From Verrucomicrobiota bacterium (lineage in GTDB: Bacteria; Verrucomicrobiota; Verrucomicrobiia; Opitutales; Opitutaceae), in assembly GCA_023386835.1 (NCBI GenBank), contig JAEWIY010000052.1, forward strand, positions 1 to 50,086: 50,086 bases of DNA, in the 5' to 3' direction. The notes beneath the pieces were generated by a model, which searched no databases, had not been told where the DNA came from, and saw only the letters and a program-made list of their open reading frames with translations. Numbering within the stretch: the stretch's first letter is position 1; each line of letters opens with the position of its first letter. The translations under genes were made by a program, and so were the position numbers. Positions 43,310 through 50,086 of this stretch are shown here, in pieces.

Positions 43310-43337
43310 GGTTGGGGCGGGGAAATCGAAAAGAACG

Positions 43338-46175
43338 TCAGCCCAAGGCCTCGGCACAACGGGGGCAGACCTCGCCGTGGCGGCCGCCCTCCAGCTTCGG
43401 CACCCAGCGCCAGCAGCGGGGGCAACGTTGGTAGCCCAGCTCTTGGCAATGGTGCACCGTAACCGATTCCGAGGCGGCCTCGGCGGTCGGGTTGAGGCTG
43501 ACGTGGGAAACGATGAAAAGTTCCGGGAGAAAATCGCGGTGCTTTTCGAGCACGGAACGCGCCGGATTCTCGGTGCCGGTCGCGATCTCCACCGCGGCGT
43601 CGAGTGACTTGCCGATCCGGCCCGCCTGGCGTGCCGGCTCGAGCGCTTCGTTGACCCGCGCCCGCACCTTGAGCAGCACCGCCACCTCGTTCTCGATCTC
43701 CGGGTTGAGCCACTCGTCAGGCACCTGCGGCCAATCCTGCAGATGCACGGGTTCGTCCGCGTACTCACGGCCCGTCGTGCCGAATGACCAGGCCTCGTCC
43801 GCCGTGAACGTCAGGACCGGCGCGAGCACCCGTACGAGCGCGTGGAAGATATGGTGGATCGCGGTCTGCGAGGAGCGGCGCAAGGGCGACTGCGTGCCCA
43901 GCGTGTACAGCCGGTCTTTCAGGATGTCGTGGTAGATCTGCGACAACGTCACCGCGCAGAAGTGGTTGCAGAGCTGTTGGACCTTGTGGAACTCGTACGC
44001 CTCGTAGGCGGCGGTGCACGCCCGCACGAGCAGCGCCGTCTGGTGCAGCGCCCAACGATCGAGCGTGTCCATCTGCGCCACCGGCACCGCGTCGGTCGAC
44101 GCGTCGAAGTCGAACAGCGTCGAAAGCTGATAACGGAAGGTGTTGCGAAACAGCCGGTACGCTTCGCTCGCGTTGTTCAGGATCTTGTCGGACAGGGTGA
44201 TGTCCTGCGTGAAATCCTGCGATGCGATCCACAGCCGGATCACGTCGGCGCCGTACTGGCTGATGAAATTGTCCGAGGTCGGCGGCTTCTCGTACTGCCC
44301 GCTCTTGGAGATCTTCTTGCCGTCCTCGCCGACGATGAAGCCGTGCGTCAGGCACGCGCGATACGGCGCCTGGCCCGTGCTGATGACACTCGTCCAGAGC
44401 GAAGACTGGAACCAGCCTCGGTGCTGGTCGCTGCCTTCCAGATAGAGGTCGGCCGGCCAGCTCGTCTGGCCCTGTTCGTGTTGCAGGACCGCCGCGTGGC
44501 TCGAACCTGAGTCGATCCACACGTCGAGTGTGTCCCGCCCGGGCGTGAGTTCATTCGCCGCGGGCCAGCCGGACGGCAGCGCCACGCCGGCGAGCAGTTC
44601 CTCGGAGGCGGCCTCGTACCAGAAATTGGTGCCGCGTTGCGCGATCTTGTCGGCCACGGCGCGGATCACACCAGCGTCGAGGTAGGCCTGCTTCTTCGCG
44701 TCGTAGAACGCGATGATCGGCACGCCCCAGGCACGCTGGCGGCTGATGCACCAGTCGGGCCGCGCTTCCACGGCGCCACGGATGCGCGCTTCGCCCCAGC
44801 CGGGCACCCATTGCACGTCACCGATCGCTTTAAGCGCGGTCGCGCGGTGACCCGCGCGATCCAGCGAGACGAACCACTGGTCGACCGCACGGAAGATGAT
44901 CGGCGTCTTCGAGCGCCAGCAGTGCGGATAGCTGTGGGTGTAACGTTGCTTCGCCAACAACGCGCCGGAACCGGCCAGCAGCTTCAGCACGGCCACGTTG
45001 GCCGGCGACGTGCGTTTCTTTTCGAGGTCCTCCACCGTCTCCAGCGTGGTCAGTCCAACCAGTTCCGCCGGCACACGACCGTCGTCGAGGTAACGTCCGT
45101 CGTCTCCAACGGGGCAATACACCTCCAGGCCGTACTTCAGGCCCGTCTGATAGTCCTCCGAACCGTGCCCAGGCGCCGTGTGCACGCAGCCCGTGCCGCT
45201 ATCGGTGGTGACATAGTCGGCCAGCACAACCGGCGAGGCGCGATCGATGAAGGGATGCCGCGTGGCGAGACCCTCGAGCGTCGCACCTTTGACCGTCTTC
45301 ACCCCCTGCGGGGCGGTCGCCCAACCCGCGGCCGCGGCGACGGAGCCGAGCAGCGCCTCGGCGACGAGCACACGCTCCGAGCCCGAATCGGCCACGACGT
45401 AGTCGACCTCTGGATGCACCGCGATCGCCAGGTTGGCGGGCAGCGTCCAGGGCGTGGTGGTCCAGATGACGACCGACAACGGTTTGTCCGCCGGCAGATC
45501 GAACTTTGCGGCTTCCCCAGCGGGCACCGCGAACTTCACCCAGATCGACGGTGAAACGTGGTCCTTGTACTCGATCTCAGCCTCCGCGAGCGCCGTTTCG
45601 AACGGGATGGACCAGTACACCGGCTTCTTGCTGCGGTAGACGATCCCCTGTTCGACGAAATGGGCGAACGTGCGCAGGATGTCCGCTTCGTAGGCGGGCG
45701 CCTTCGTCTTGTACTCGTGCGCCCAGTCCGCGAGCACGCCGAGCCGCTTGAACTGCGCCGTCTGTTTGGCGATCCAACCCTCGGCGAATGCGTCGCACTG
45801 GGCGCGTAGTTCGCTGGTTGATACGGTGGCGCCCTTTTCCTGCAGGGTGCGGGTCACCTTCTGTTCGATCGGCAGGCCATGGCAGTCCCAGCCGGGCACA
45901 TACGGCGCCCGAAAGCCGCGCATCGAGCGATAGCGGCAGACGATGTCCTTGAGCGTCTTGTTCAGCGCGGTGCCGATGTGCACGTCGCCGTTCGTGAACG
46001 GCGGGCCGTCGTGCAGCACGAACGTCGGCGCACTCGCCCGTTTCCGTTGGATGGCCTCGTAGAGCCCGATCTTCTCCCAGTGCGCCAGGCGACCCGGTTC
46101 GCGACCAACAAGGTTGGCGCGCATCGGGAAATCCGTTTTGGGCAACTGGAGCGTGTCTTTCAGGTCTTGAGCCAT
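43338..46175 (-). CDS. ileS: Isoleucine--tRNA ligase
   Basis: A 945-residue class I synthetase charging tRNA-Ile. It shows DGPPFTNGDVHIGTALNK (the HIGH-type motif, here reading HIGT), the editing domain (TTTPWTLPANLAIAVHP, GCVHTAPGHGSEDY), the CP1/core motif DVWIDSGSSH and the KMSKS loop GKKISKSGQY. The anticodon domain is followed by a C-terminal zinc finger CPRCW...CPRC, as in bacterial type I enzymes. The ATG at 46175 starts MAQDLKDTLQLPKTDFPMR, the standard N-terminus. It is the first gene of the operon with the DksA-like gene and lspA. Confidence 0.97.
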   Translation of the reverse strand: MAQDLKDTLQLPKTDFPMRANLVGREPGRLAHWEKIGLYEAIQRKRASAPTFVLHDGPPFTNGDVHIGTALNKTLKDIVCRYRSMRGFRAPYVPGWDCHGLPIEQKVTRTLQEKGATVSTSELRAQCDAFAEGWIAKQTAQFKRLGVLADWAHEYKTKAPAYEADILRTFAHFVEQGIVYRSKKPVYWSIPFETALAEAEIEYKDHVSPSIWVKFAVPAGEAAKFDLPADKPLSVVIWTTTPWTLPANLAIAVHPEVDYVVADSGSERVLVAEALLGSVAAAAGWATAPQGVKTVKGATLEGLATRHPFIDRASPVVLADYVTTDSGTGCVHTAPGHGSEDYQTGLKYGLEVYCPVGDDGRYLDDGRVPAELVGLTTLETVEDLEKKRTSPANVAVLKLLAGSGALLAKQRYTHSYPHCWRSKTPIIFRAVDQWFVSLDRAGHRATALKAIGDVQWVPGWGEARIRGAVEARPDWCISRQRAWGVPIIAFYDAKKQAYLDAGVIRAVADKIAQRGTNFWYEAASEELLAGVALPSGWPAANELTPGRDTLDVWIDSGSSHAAVLQHEQGQTSWPADLYLEGSDQHRGWFQSSLWTSVISTGQAPYRACLTHGFIVGEDGKKISKSGQYEKPPTSDNFISQYGADVIRLWIASQDFTQDITLSDKILNNASEAYRLFRNTFRYQLSTLFDFDASTDAVPVAQMDTLDRWALHQTALLVRACTAAYEAYEFHKVQQLCNHFCAVTLSQIYHDILKDRLYTLGTQSPLRRSSQTAIHHIFHALVRVLAPVLTFTADEAWSFGTTGREYADEPVHLQDWPQVPDEWLNPEIENEVAVLLKVRARVNEALEPARQAGRIGKSLDAAVEIATGTENPARSVLEKHRDFLPELFIVSHVSLNPTAEAASESVTVHHCQELGYQRCPRCWRWVPKLEGGRHGEVCPRCAEALG

Positions 46176-46338
46176 CCGAAACAAAGGGCGCAGAGGCTAC
46201 CGTCGACCGGGGGCGAGTCAAGGGTGGCAGGCGACCGCCCGAGAGTCCGTTTAATGGGCGAAATCCACGCGTTTAAGCAGGGTGGCGGGCGGTTGGGGCG
46301 AACCTGATGAACCCCACCGGCGCCGGGGGGCCGACGCC

Positions 46339-47733
46339 TCAATCGGACGCCCGTTCGGCGAGTTTCCGTCCGGCCGAGAGGCACGCGGACAACGCGATGC
46401 CGTCCCGCACGTGTCCGCCGATCAAAAGTCCGGGGTGCGTTTCCTCAAACCGCGTCATGGCATCGAGAAAGCGCCCATACCCCAAGTTGTACTGGGGGAT
46501 GGCGCGCGGCCAGTTGTGATGCCGCTGGTAAACCGGGTCTCCGCTGACGCCCAGCAGCTCCGCCAACTCGCGTTGCACCAGTGGCATCAACTGTTCGATC
46601 GGGGCCCGGCCCAAGTCCGGCCGGGTCATGCCTCCGACGATGACCGTGAGGGCGACGTGCCCCTCGGGGGCGCGACCGGCGAAGAGGCTGGAGGAGAACA
46701 GCACCCCGAGCACCTGCCGGTGTTCCCGCTGCGGGATCAGCAACCCAAACCCGTCGAGGGGATGTTTCACCTGCTCCCTCCGATAGCCCAGAAAGACTGA
46801 GGTCACCGGGGGATAGTCGATCGCTTCGAGCTCGGCCAGCGGCCGCTCGCCGAGCGAGCCGATCGAAAGCCGCGCCAAAGCCGAGGCGGGAAGCGCGAAC
46901 AGGACGCGCGAGAAGGATTCGGTGTGGGTTTCGCCGTCGCGGCTCCAGACGAGCTTCCACGCCTCATCGCGCACCAAAGTCTGAACGCGCGCACCCAACT
47001 CAAGGCTGCCGGCCGGCAGCTTGGCGACGAGGGACTGCATCAAAGTCGCCAGACCTTCATCAAACGAAATGATGGCGGGTGGCCCGCGTCGGGTATCGCC
47101 CTGGCGCTTCCGCTCCTTCGCCGCCGCGATTTGGGCACGGATGATCGAACCGTGGCTGCGTTCAGCCGCCCAGAGGGTGGGGAAGGCGTAACGGGCGGAC
47201 AGCTTCTGCGGGTCGCCCGCATAAACGCCGGAGACAAACGGATTCAGGCCGTAATCAACGAGTTCGCGGCCGAAGTGTGACTCGATGAATTCGGCCAGGC
47301 TGATGTCCGTGGTGCGCACCCGGCGCGGCCGCAGAAGTTCGCTGAACACGCGCACCTTCGTGCCGAACGAGAAAAGCGGCGAACTGAACAGTCCAGGGGG
47401 AGACGTCGGGGCTGCGACGGGTTTGCCGCCGCGAAGGATGTAACGGTTCTTGGCGGCCGCTTGCGCGGTTTGCCGGCATGACTGCAGCCCGAGCTGTGTG
47501 ATCAACTCGAAGACTTCCGCTGACTCCTGGATCGTATTGGGCCCGGCTTCGACCAGCCAGTCCCCGTCCCGGACGCTCTGGACGGGTCCGCCGATCCGTT
47601 CACCGGCTTCAAACAGGCGAACCCGATGCCCACGTTGCACCAACGCGTGCGCGGCCGCCAGCCCGGTCGCGCCGGCGCCAATCACTGCAAACGGAAGGGA
47701 GTCGGAGCCCTCGGCCATCACGGGGCACACCAT
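46339..47733 (-). CDS. hemG: Protoporphyrinogen oxidase
   Basis: A 464-residue flavoenzyme of the oxygen-dependent protoporphyrinogen IX oxidase family (HemG/HemY type in current naming), the penultimate step of protoheme synthesis. The FAD-binding N-terminus is AVIGAGATGLAAAHALVQRG followed by LFEAGERIGG. VEAGPNTIQES, NPFVSGVYAGDP and the C-terminal LIGGHVRDGIALSACLSAGRK (second FAD contact) are typical. The ATG at 47733 is used, with an in-frame ATG at 47718 possible. It follows hemE by 57 bases in the hemF-hemE-hemG order, a compact late heme operon. Confidence 0.94.
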   Translation of the reverse strand: MVCPVMAEGSDSLPFAVIGAGATGLAAAHALVQRGHRVRLFEAGERIGGPVQSVRDGDWLVEAGPNTIQESAEVFELITQLGLQSCRQTAQAAAKNRYILRGGKPVAAPTSPPGLFSSPLFSFGTKVRVFSELLRPRRVRTTDISLAEFIESHFGRELVDYGLNPFVSGVYAGDPQKLSARYAFPTLWAAERSHGSIIRAQIAAAKERKRQGDTRRGPPAIISFDEGLATLMQSLVAKLPAGSLELGARVQTLVRDEAWKLVWSRDGETHTESFSRVLFALPASALARLSIGSLGERPLAELEAIDYPPVTSVFLGYRREQVKHPLDGFGLLIPQREHRQVLGVLFSSSLFAGRAPEGHVALTVIVGGMTRPDLGRAPIEQLMPLVQRELAELLGVSGDPVYQRHHNWPRAIPQYNLGYGRFLDAMTRFEETHPGLLIGGHVRDGIALSACLSAGRKLAERASD

Positions 47734-47790
47734 GCACCAACACGGCGAAAACGGCTAACCACCTTTTGCGCTTTCCGTTGCACGCTTTTA

Positions 47791-48819
47791 TCAGCGCCAG
47801 CCGGTCACGGTTTCCACGAGGGTCTCCATGCATTCGACCTGGGCTCGTGGGGTGATGCCATGACCCAAGTTGAAGATGTGGCCGCTGGTGCCGCGCATGG
47901 ACTCGAGCAAGCGGCTGGCTTCGCGGCGGACGATTTCTGGCGTCGTCTGCATCAACAACGGATCCAAATTGCCCTGGAGGGCGATGTTGGCGGGCAGGTT
48001 GCGCCGGGTGATGGCGAGGTCGCAGGTCCAGTCGACGCTGATCACACGCGCGCCGCTGAAGGCCTGGTCGGTGAGGTGCGGCGCCGTGCCCTTGGCGTAG
48101 AGAATGATGGGAAAGTCGCGAGGCAGCGCGTCGATAATCCGCCGAATCCACTTGAGCGAGGCCGCTTCGTAGTCGGGACCGGCGATGATTCCGCCCCACG
48201 AGTCGAAGATCTGGATCGCGTCGGCACCCGCCTCGATCTGCATGCGGAAATAGGCGATCAGTGAGGCGGTGAGTTTCTCGAGCAGTGCATCGAACAGCGC
48301 GCGATCCGTGTAGAACAGCAGCTTGATCCGCTCGAAATCCTCGGAGCTGCCGCCCTCGACCATGTACGTGGCCAAGGTCCAGGGAGAGCCGCCGAAGCCG
48401 AGCAGCGCCTTGTTGTCACCGAGTTCGCGGCGCAGCCGCCGGAGCGTTTCACCGACGTACGTCAGCCGCTCCGGCACCGTCTCGGGGGCGAGCAGCGCGT
48501 CGACCTGGGCGCGTGTTTCCAGCCGGAAACCCATGGCGATGCCGCCTGTATCACGAAATGAATACGGCTGCCCGAGGGCCTCCGGGATCACCAGGATGTC
48601 CGAAAACAGGATCGCGGCATCCAGGGCGAAGCGACGCAAGGGCTGCAGCGTCACCTCCATCGCCAGCTCCGGGGTCCGCACCATTTCGAGGAAGGACGAA
48701 CGCGCTTTCAGCTCCCGGTACTCCGGCAGGTACCGCCCTGCCTGACGCATCACCCAGAGGGGTGGCCGCTCCAGCGGCTGACAGGAACAGGCGGCAAGAA
48801 ATCGTTGGCGGGAAGTCAT
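47791..48819 (-). CDS. hemE: Uroporphyrinogen decarboxylase
   Basis: A 342-residue enzyme converting uroporphyrinogen III to coproporphyrinogen III. The signature PPLWVMRQAGRYLPEYR is near residue 20, with the active-site Asp in FSDILVIPEALG, then GFGGSPWTLATYMVEGG, FDSWGG, and the C-terminal GHIFNLGHGI. The ATG at 48819 begins MTSRQRFLAA, which gives the usual family length. A longer frame upstream is not conserved. It lies 115 bases downstream of hemF and is followed by hemG. Confidence 0.97.
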   Translation of the reverse strand: MTSRQRFLAACSCQPLERPPLWVMRQAGRYLPEYRELKARSSFLEMVRTPELAMEVTLQPLRRFALDAAILFSDILVIPEALGQPYSFRDTGGIAMGFRLETRAQVDALLAPETVPERLTYVGETLRRLRRELGDNKALLGFGGSPWTLATYMVEGGSSEDFERIKLLFYTDRALFDALLEKLTASLIAYFRMQIEAGADAIQIFDSWGGIIAGPDYEAASLKWIRRIIDALPRDFPIILYAKGTAPHLTDQAFSGARVISVDWTCDLAITRRNLPANIALQGNLDPLLMQTTPEIVRREASRLLESMRGTSGHIFNLGHGITPRAQVECMETLVETVTGWR

Positions 48820-48934
48820 GAACGGGAAACGCGAGAAAATGCCCGACCGGGCACTGGAACGAAAACAGGAAAGTTCGCCCTCGGGCGAGCCCGCGCTTTG
48901 ACCCTTCGGCACGCGGAGCGCGGCGGACGAAACG

Positions 48935-49852
48935 TCACCCGTCGGCCCACTCGCGCGGCTTGAGGAAAACCTCCGACAGGCGCGCTTCTGGTGAACCCGG
49001 CTCCGGTTGCACGTTGTAAGTCCAGGCCACGCGCGGCGGCAGGCTCATCAGGATGGATTCGGTCCGGCCACCGCTCTGCAGGCCAAACAACGTCCCGCGG
49101 TCCCAGACGAGGTTGAACTCCACGTATCGACCACGCCGATGCAGTTGAAACTCGCGCTCGCGTTCGCCCCATTCCAGGGCCTTGCGCCGGGCCACAATCG
49201 GGCGATAGGCGGGCAGGTAGGTGTCTCCAACAGCCTGGAGCAGGGCAAAACTGCGTCCGAAACCGAGCTCGTTGAAATCGTCGAAGAAAATGCCGCCGAT
49301 GCCGCGCGGCTCCTGCCGGTGTTTGAGGAAGAAGTACTGGTCGCACCACGCCTTGAAGCGTGGATACAGCGTGTCGCCAAACGGAGCCAGGGCATCGCGC
49401 GCCGTGCGGTGCCAGTGCATGGCGTCCTCTTCAAAACCGTAGTACGGCGTGAGGTCGAAGCCGCCGCCAAACCACCACGTCGGCTCCGGTCCGTCCGGAT
49501 CGGCGATGAAGAAGCGCACGTTGAGGTGGCTCGTCGGCACGTAGGGATTGAATGGATGGATCACGAGCGAAACGCCCATGGCCTGCCACGGCCGGCCCGC
49601 CAGGTTTGGTCGATGGGCGCTGGCCGAGGGCGGCAGCTGGTCGCCGTAAACGTGGGAGAACGCGACCCCGCCTTTTTCAAACACCGCCCCGTTTGCCATC
49701 ACGCGCGTCCGACCGCCCCCGCCGGTGGGGCGTGTCCATTCATCGGTGACAAACTCCTGCGTGCCGTCCTCCTCCGCGAGACCCGCACAAATGCGGTCCT
49801 GCAGCGTGAGCAGGTAAGAGCGGACAGCAGTCACATCCGGTTGGTCAGGCAT
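48935..49852 (-). CDS. hemF: Oxygen-dependent coproporphyrinogen III oxidase
   Basis: A 305-residue enzyme turning coproporphyrinogen III into protoporphyrinogen IX with O2. Motifs are GGGGRTRVMANGAVFEKGGV, SLVIHPFNPYVPTSHLNVRF, WWFGGGFDLTPYY (substrate site), GIGGIFFDDFNE and YVEFNLVWDRGTLFGLQSGG. The use of HemF and a HemG-type oxidase implies aerobic heme synthesis. It is the first gene of the hemF-hemE-hemG operon. Its 5' leader is a purine-rich heptamer array on the plus strand that begins a few bases beyond the start codon. Confidence 0.97.
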   Translation of the reverse strand: MPDQPDVTAVRSYLLTLQDRICAGLAEEDGTQEFVTDEWTRPTGGGGRTRVMANGAVFEKGGVAFSHVYGDQLPPSASAHRPNLAGRPWQAMGVSLVIHPFNPYVPTSHLNVRFFIADPDGPEPTWWFGGGFDLTPYYGFEEDAMHWHRTARDALAPFGDTLYPRFKAWCDQYFFLKHRQEPRGIGGIFFDDFNELGFGRSFALLQAVGDTYLPAYRPIVARRKALEWGEREREFQLHRRGRYVEFNLVWDRGTLFGLQSGGRTESILMSLPPRVAWTYNVQPEPGSPEARLSEVFLKPREWADG

Positions 49853-49865
49853 GGCAGGACGGGAG

Positions 49866-49960
49866 AGAAACAGGAGAAGGGAGAAAGGAGAAGGGAGAAG
49901 GAAGGCCGGGGGGAGCAGGGGGCAGGGAGCAGGGAGCAGGACGCAAGGTGAGGGGGGAGC
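49866..49960 (+). repeat. Purine-rich heptamer arrays in the hemF leader
   Basis: Two sub-arrays follow each other: GGGAGAA/AGGAGAA units (about 49872-49900) and AGCAGGG/GGCAGGG units (about 49911-49945), decaying into related G-rich heptamers. They lie directly in front of hemF, and the promoter must be inside or beyond them. Confidence 0.75.
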
Positions 49961-50057
49961 AGGGAGGGCGGAGCGGAAGGATTGCAGCGCGTCGAGCGCA
50001 GGGGCGGTGCGGACATCCCGCGAGCGGCAGATTTTCCGGCTGCCCCGCTGAACCGTT

Positions 50058-50086
50058 CCTTCTCCCTTCTCCCTTCTCCCTTCTCC
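50058..50086 (-). repeat. Inverted heptamer array at window end
   Basis: Four perfect CCTTCTC units plus one base, equal to GAGAAGG on the minus strand, so it faces the array at 49872 in opposite orientation. It reaches the window edge and may continue. The ~95 bases between the two arrays contain no gene I recognise. Confidence 0.8.

Noticed and set aside
49866..50086. Possible CRISPR array
   Set aside because: The repeats are 7 bases long and contiguous, with no spacers and no cas genes.

Overview
The window reads as a chromosomal segment of a GC-rich Gram-negative bacterium. It most resembles Verrucomicrobiota of the Opitutaceae type. This rests on the mix of large TonB-dependent receptors with Opitutus-like plug regions (e.g. 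FTKELLDDLGA), sulfatases, Gfo/Idh oxidoreductases, C-terminal Phe outer-membrane signatures and an ileS / DksA-like / lspA operon. The assignment is inference from protein character, not from a marker-gene tree. No rRNA, tRNA or CRISPR array was seen. Most start codons lack a strong Shine-Dalgarno sequence, so starts were chosen from signal peptides, family length and gene overlap.

Region 1 (1-17.1 kb) is catabolic. A secreted FG-GAP repeat protein runs off the left edge, followed by an HpcH/HpaI aldolase. On the plus strand a secreted bicupin, a TonB-dependent receptor, a Kelch (NanM-like) mutarotase and a sodium:solute symporter form an uptake unit. Converging on it is a tightly packed six-gene minus-strand operon: class III aminotransferase, M81/MlrC metallopeptidase, RidA, FAH-family hydrolase, Gfo/Idh oxidoreductase and SDR. 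Together they look like import and degradation of a nitrogen-containing keto/sugar-acid-like compound, but the substrate is unknown. A divergent FAD/NAD(P)-binding protein follows.

Region 2 (17.2-32.4 kb) is a polysaccharide-utilisation region without SusD. It holds a second TonB receptor, a frameshifted sulfatase remnant, a LacI regulator, a third TonB receptor, an apiosidase-like (DUF4038) hydrolase, a GH30-SGNH fusion, another gene remnant, an intact Cys-type sulfatase, an AraC regulator and a second Gfo/Idh enzyme.

Region 3 (32.6-50.1 kb) is housekeeping: a membrane zinc peptidase, tyrS, peroxiredoxin, acnA, a STAS protein, trpB, a four-helix-bundle protein, YicC, lspA, a DksA-like protein, ileS, then hemG-hemE-hemF.

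The most unusual structure is a family of heptanucleotide repeat arrays that abut gene boundaries. Two arrays in opposite orientation, sharing a 16/17 terminal inverted repeat, bracket the four-helix-bundle gene between trpB and yicC. The left one supplies the trpB stop codon. Related arrays lie after yicC, in front of the FG-GAP gene and in front of hemF, where two face each other. This looks like a small mobile or RNA-level element comparable in plan to the 23S rRNA intervening sequences that encode the same protein family.
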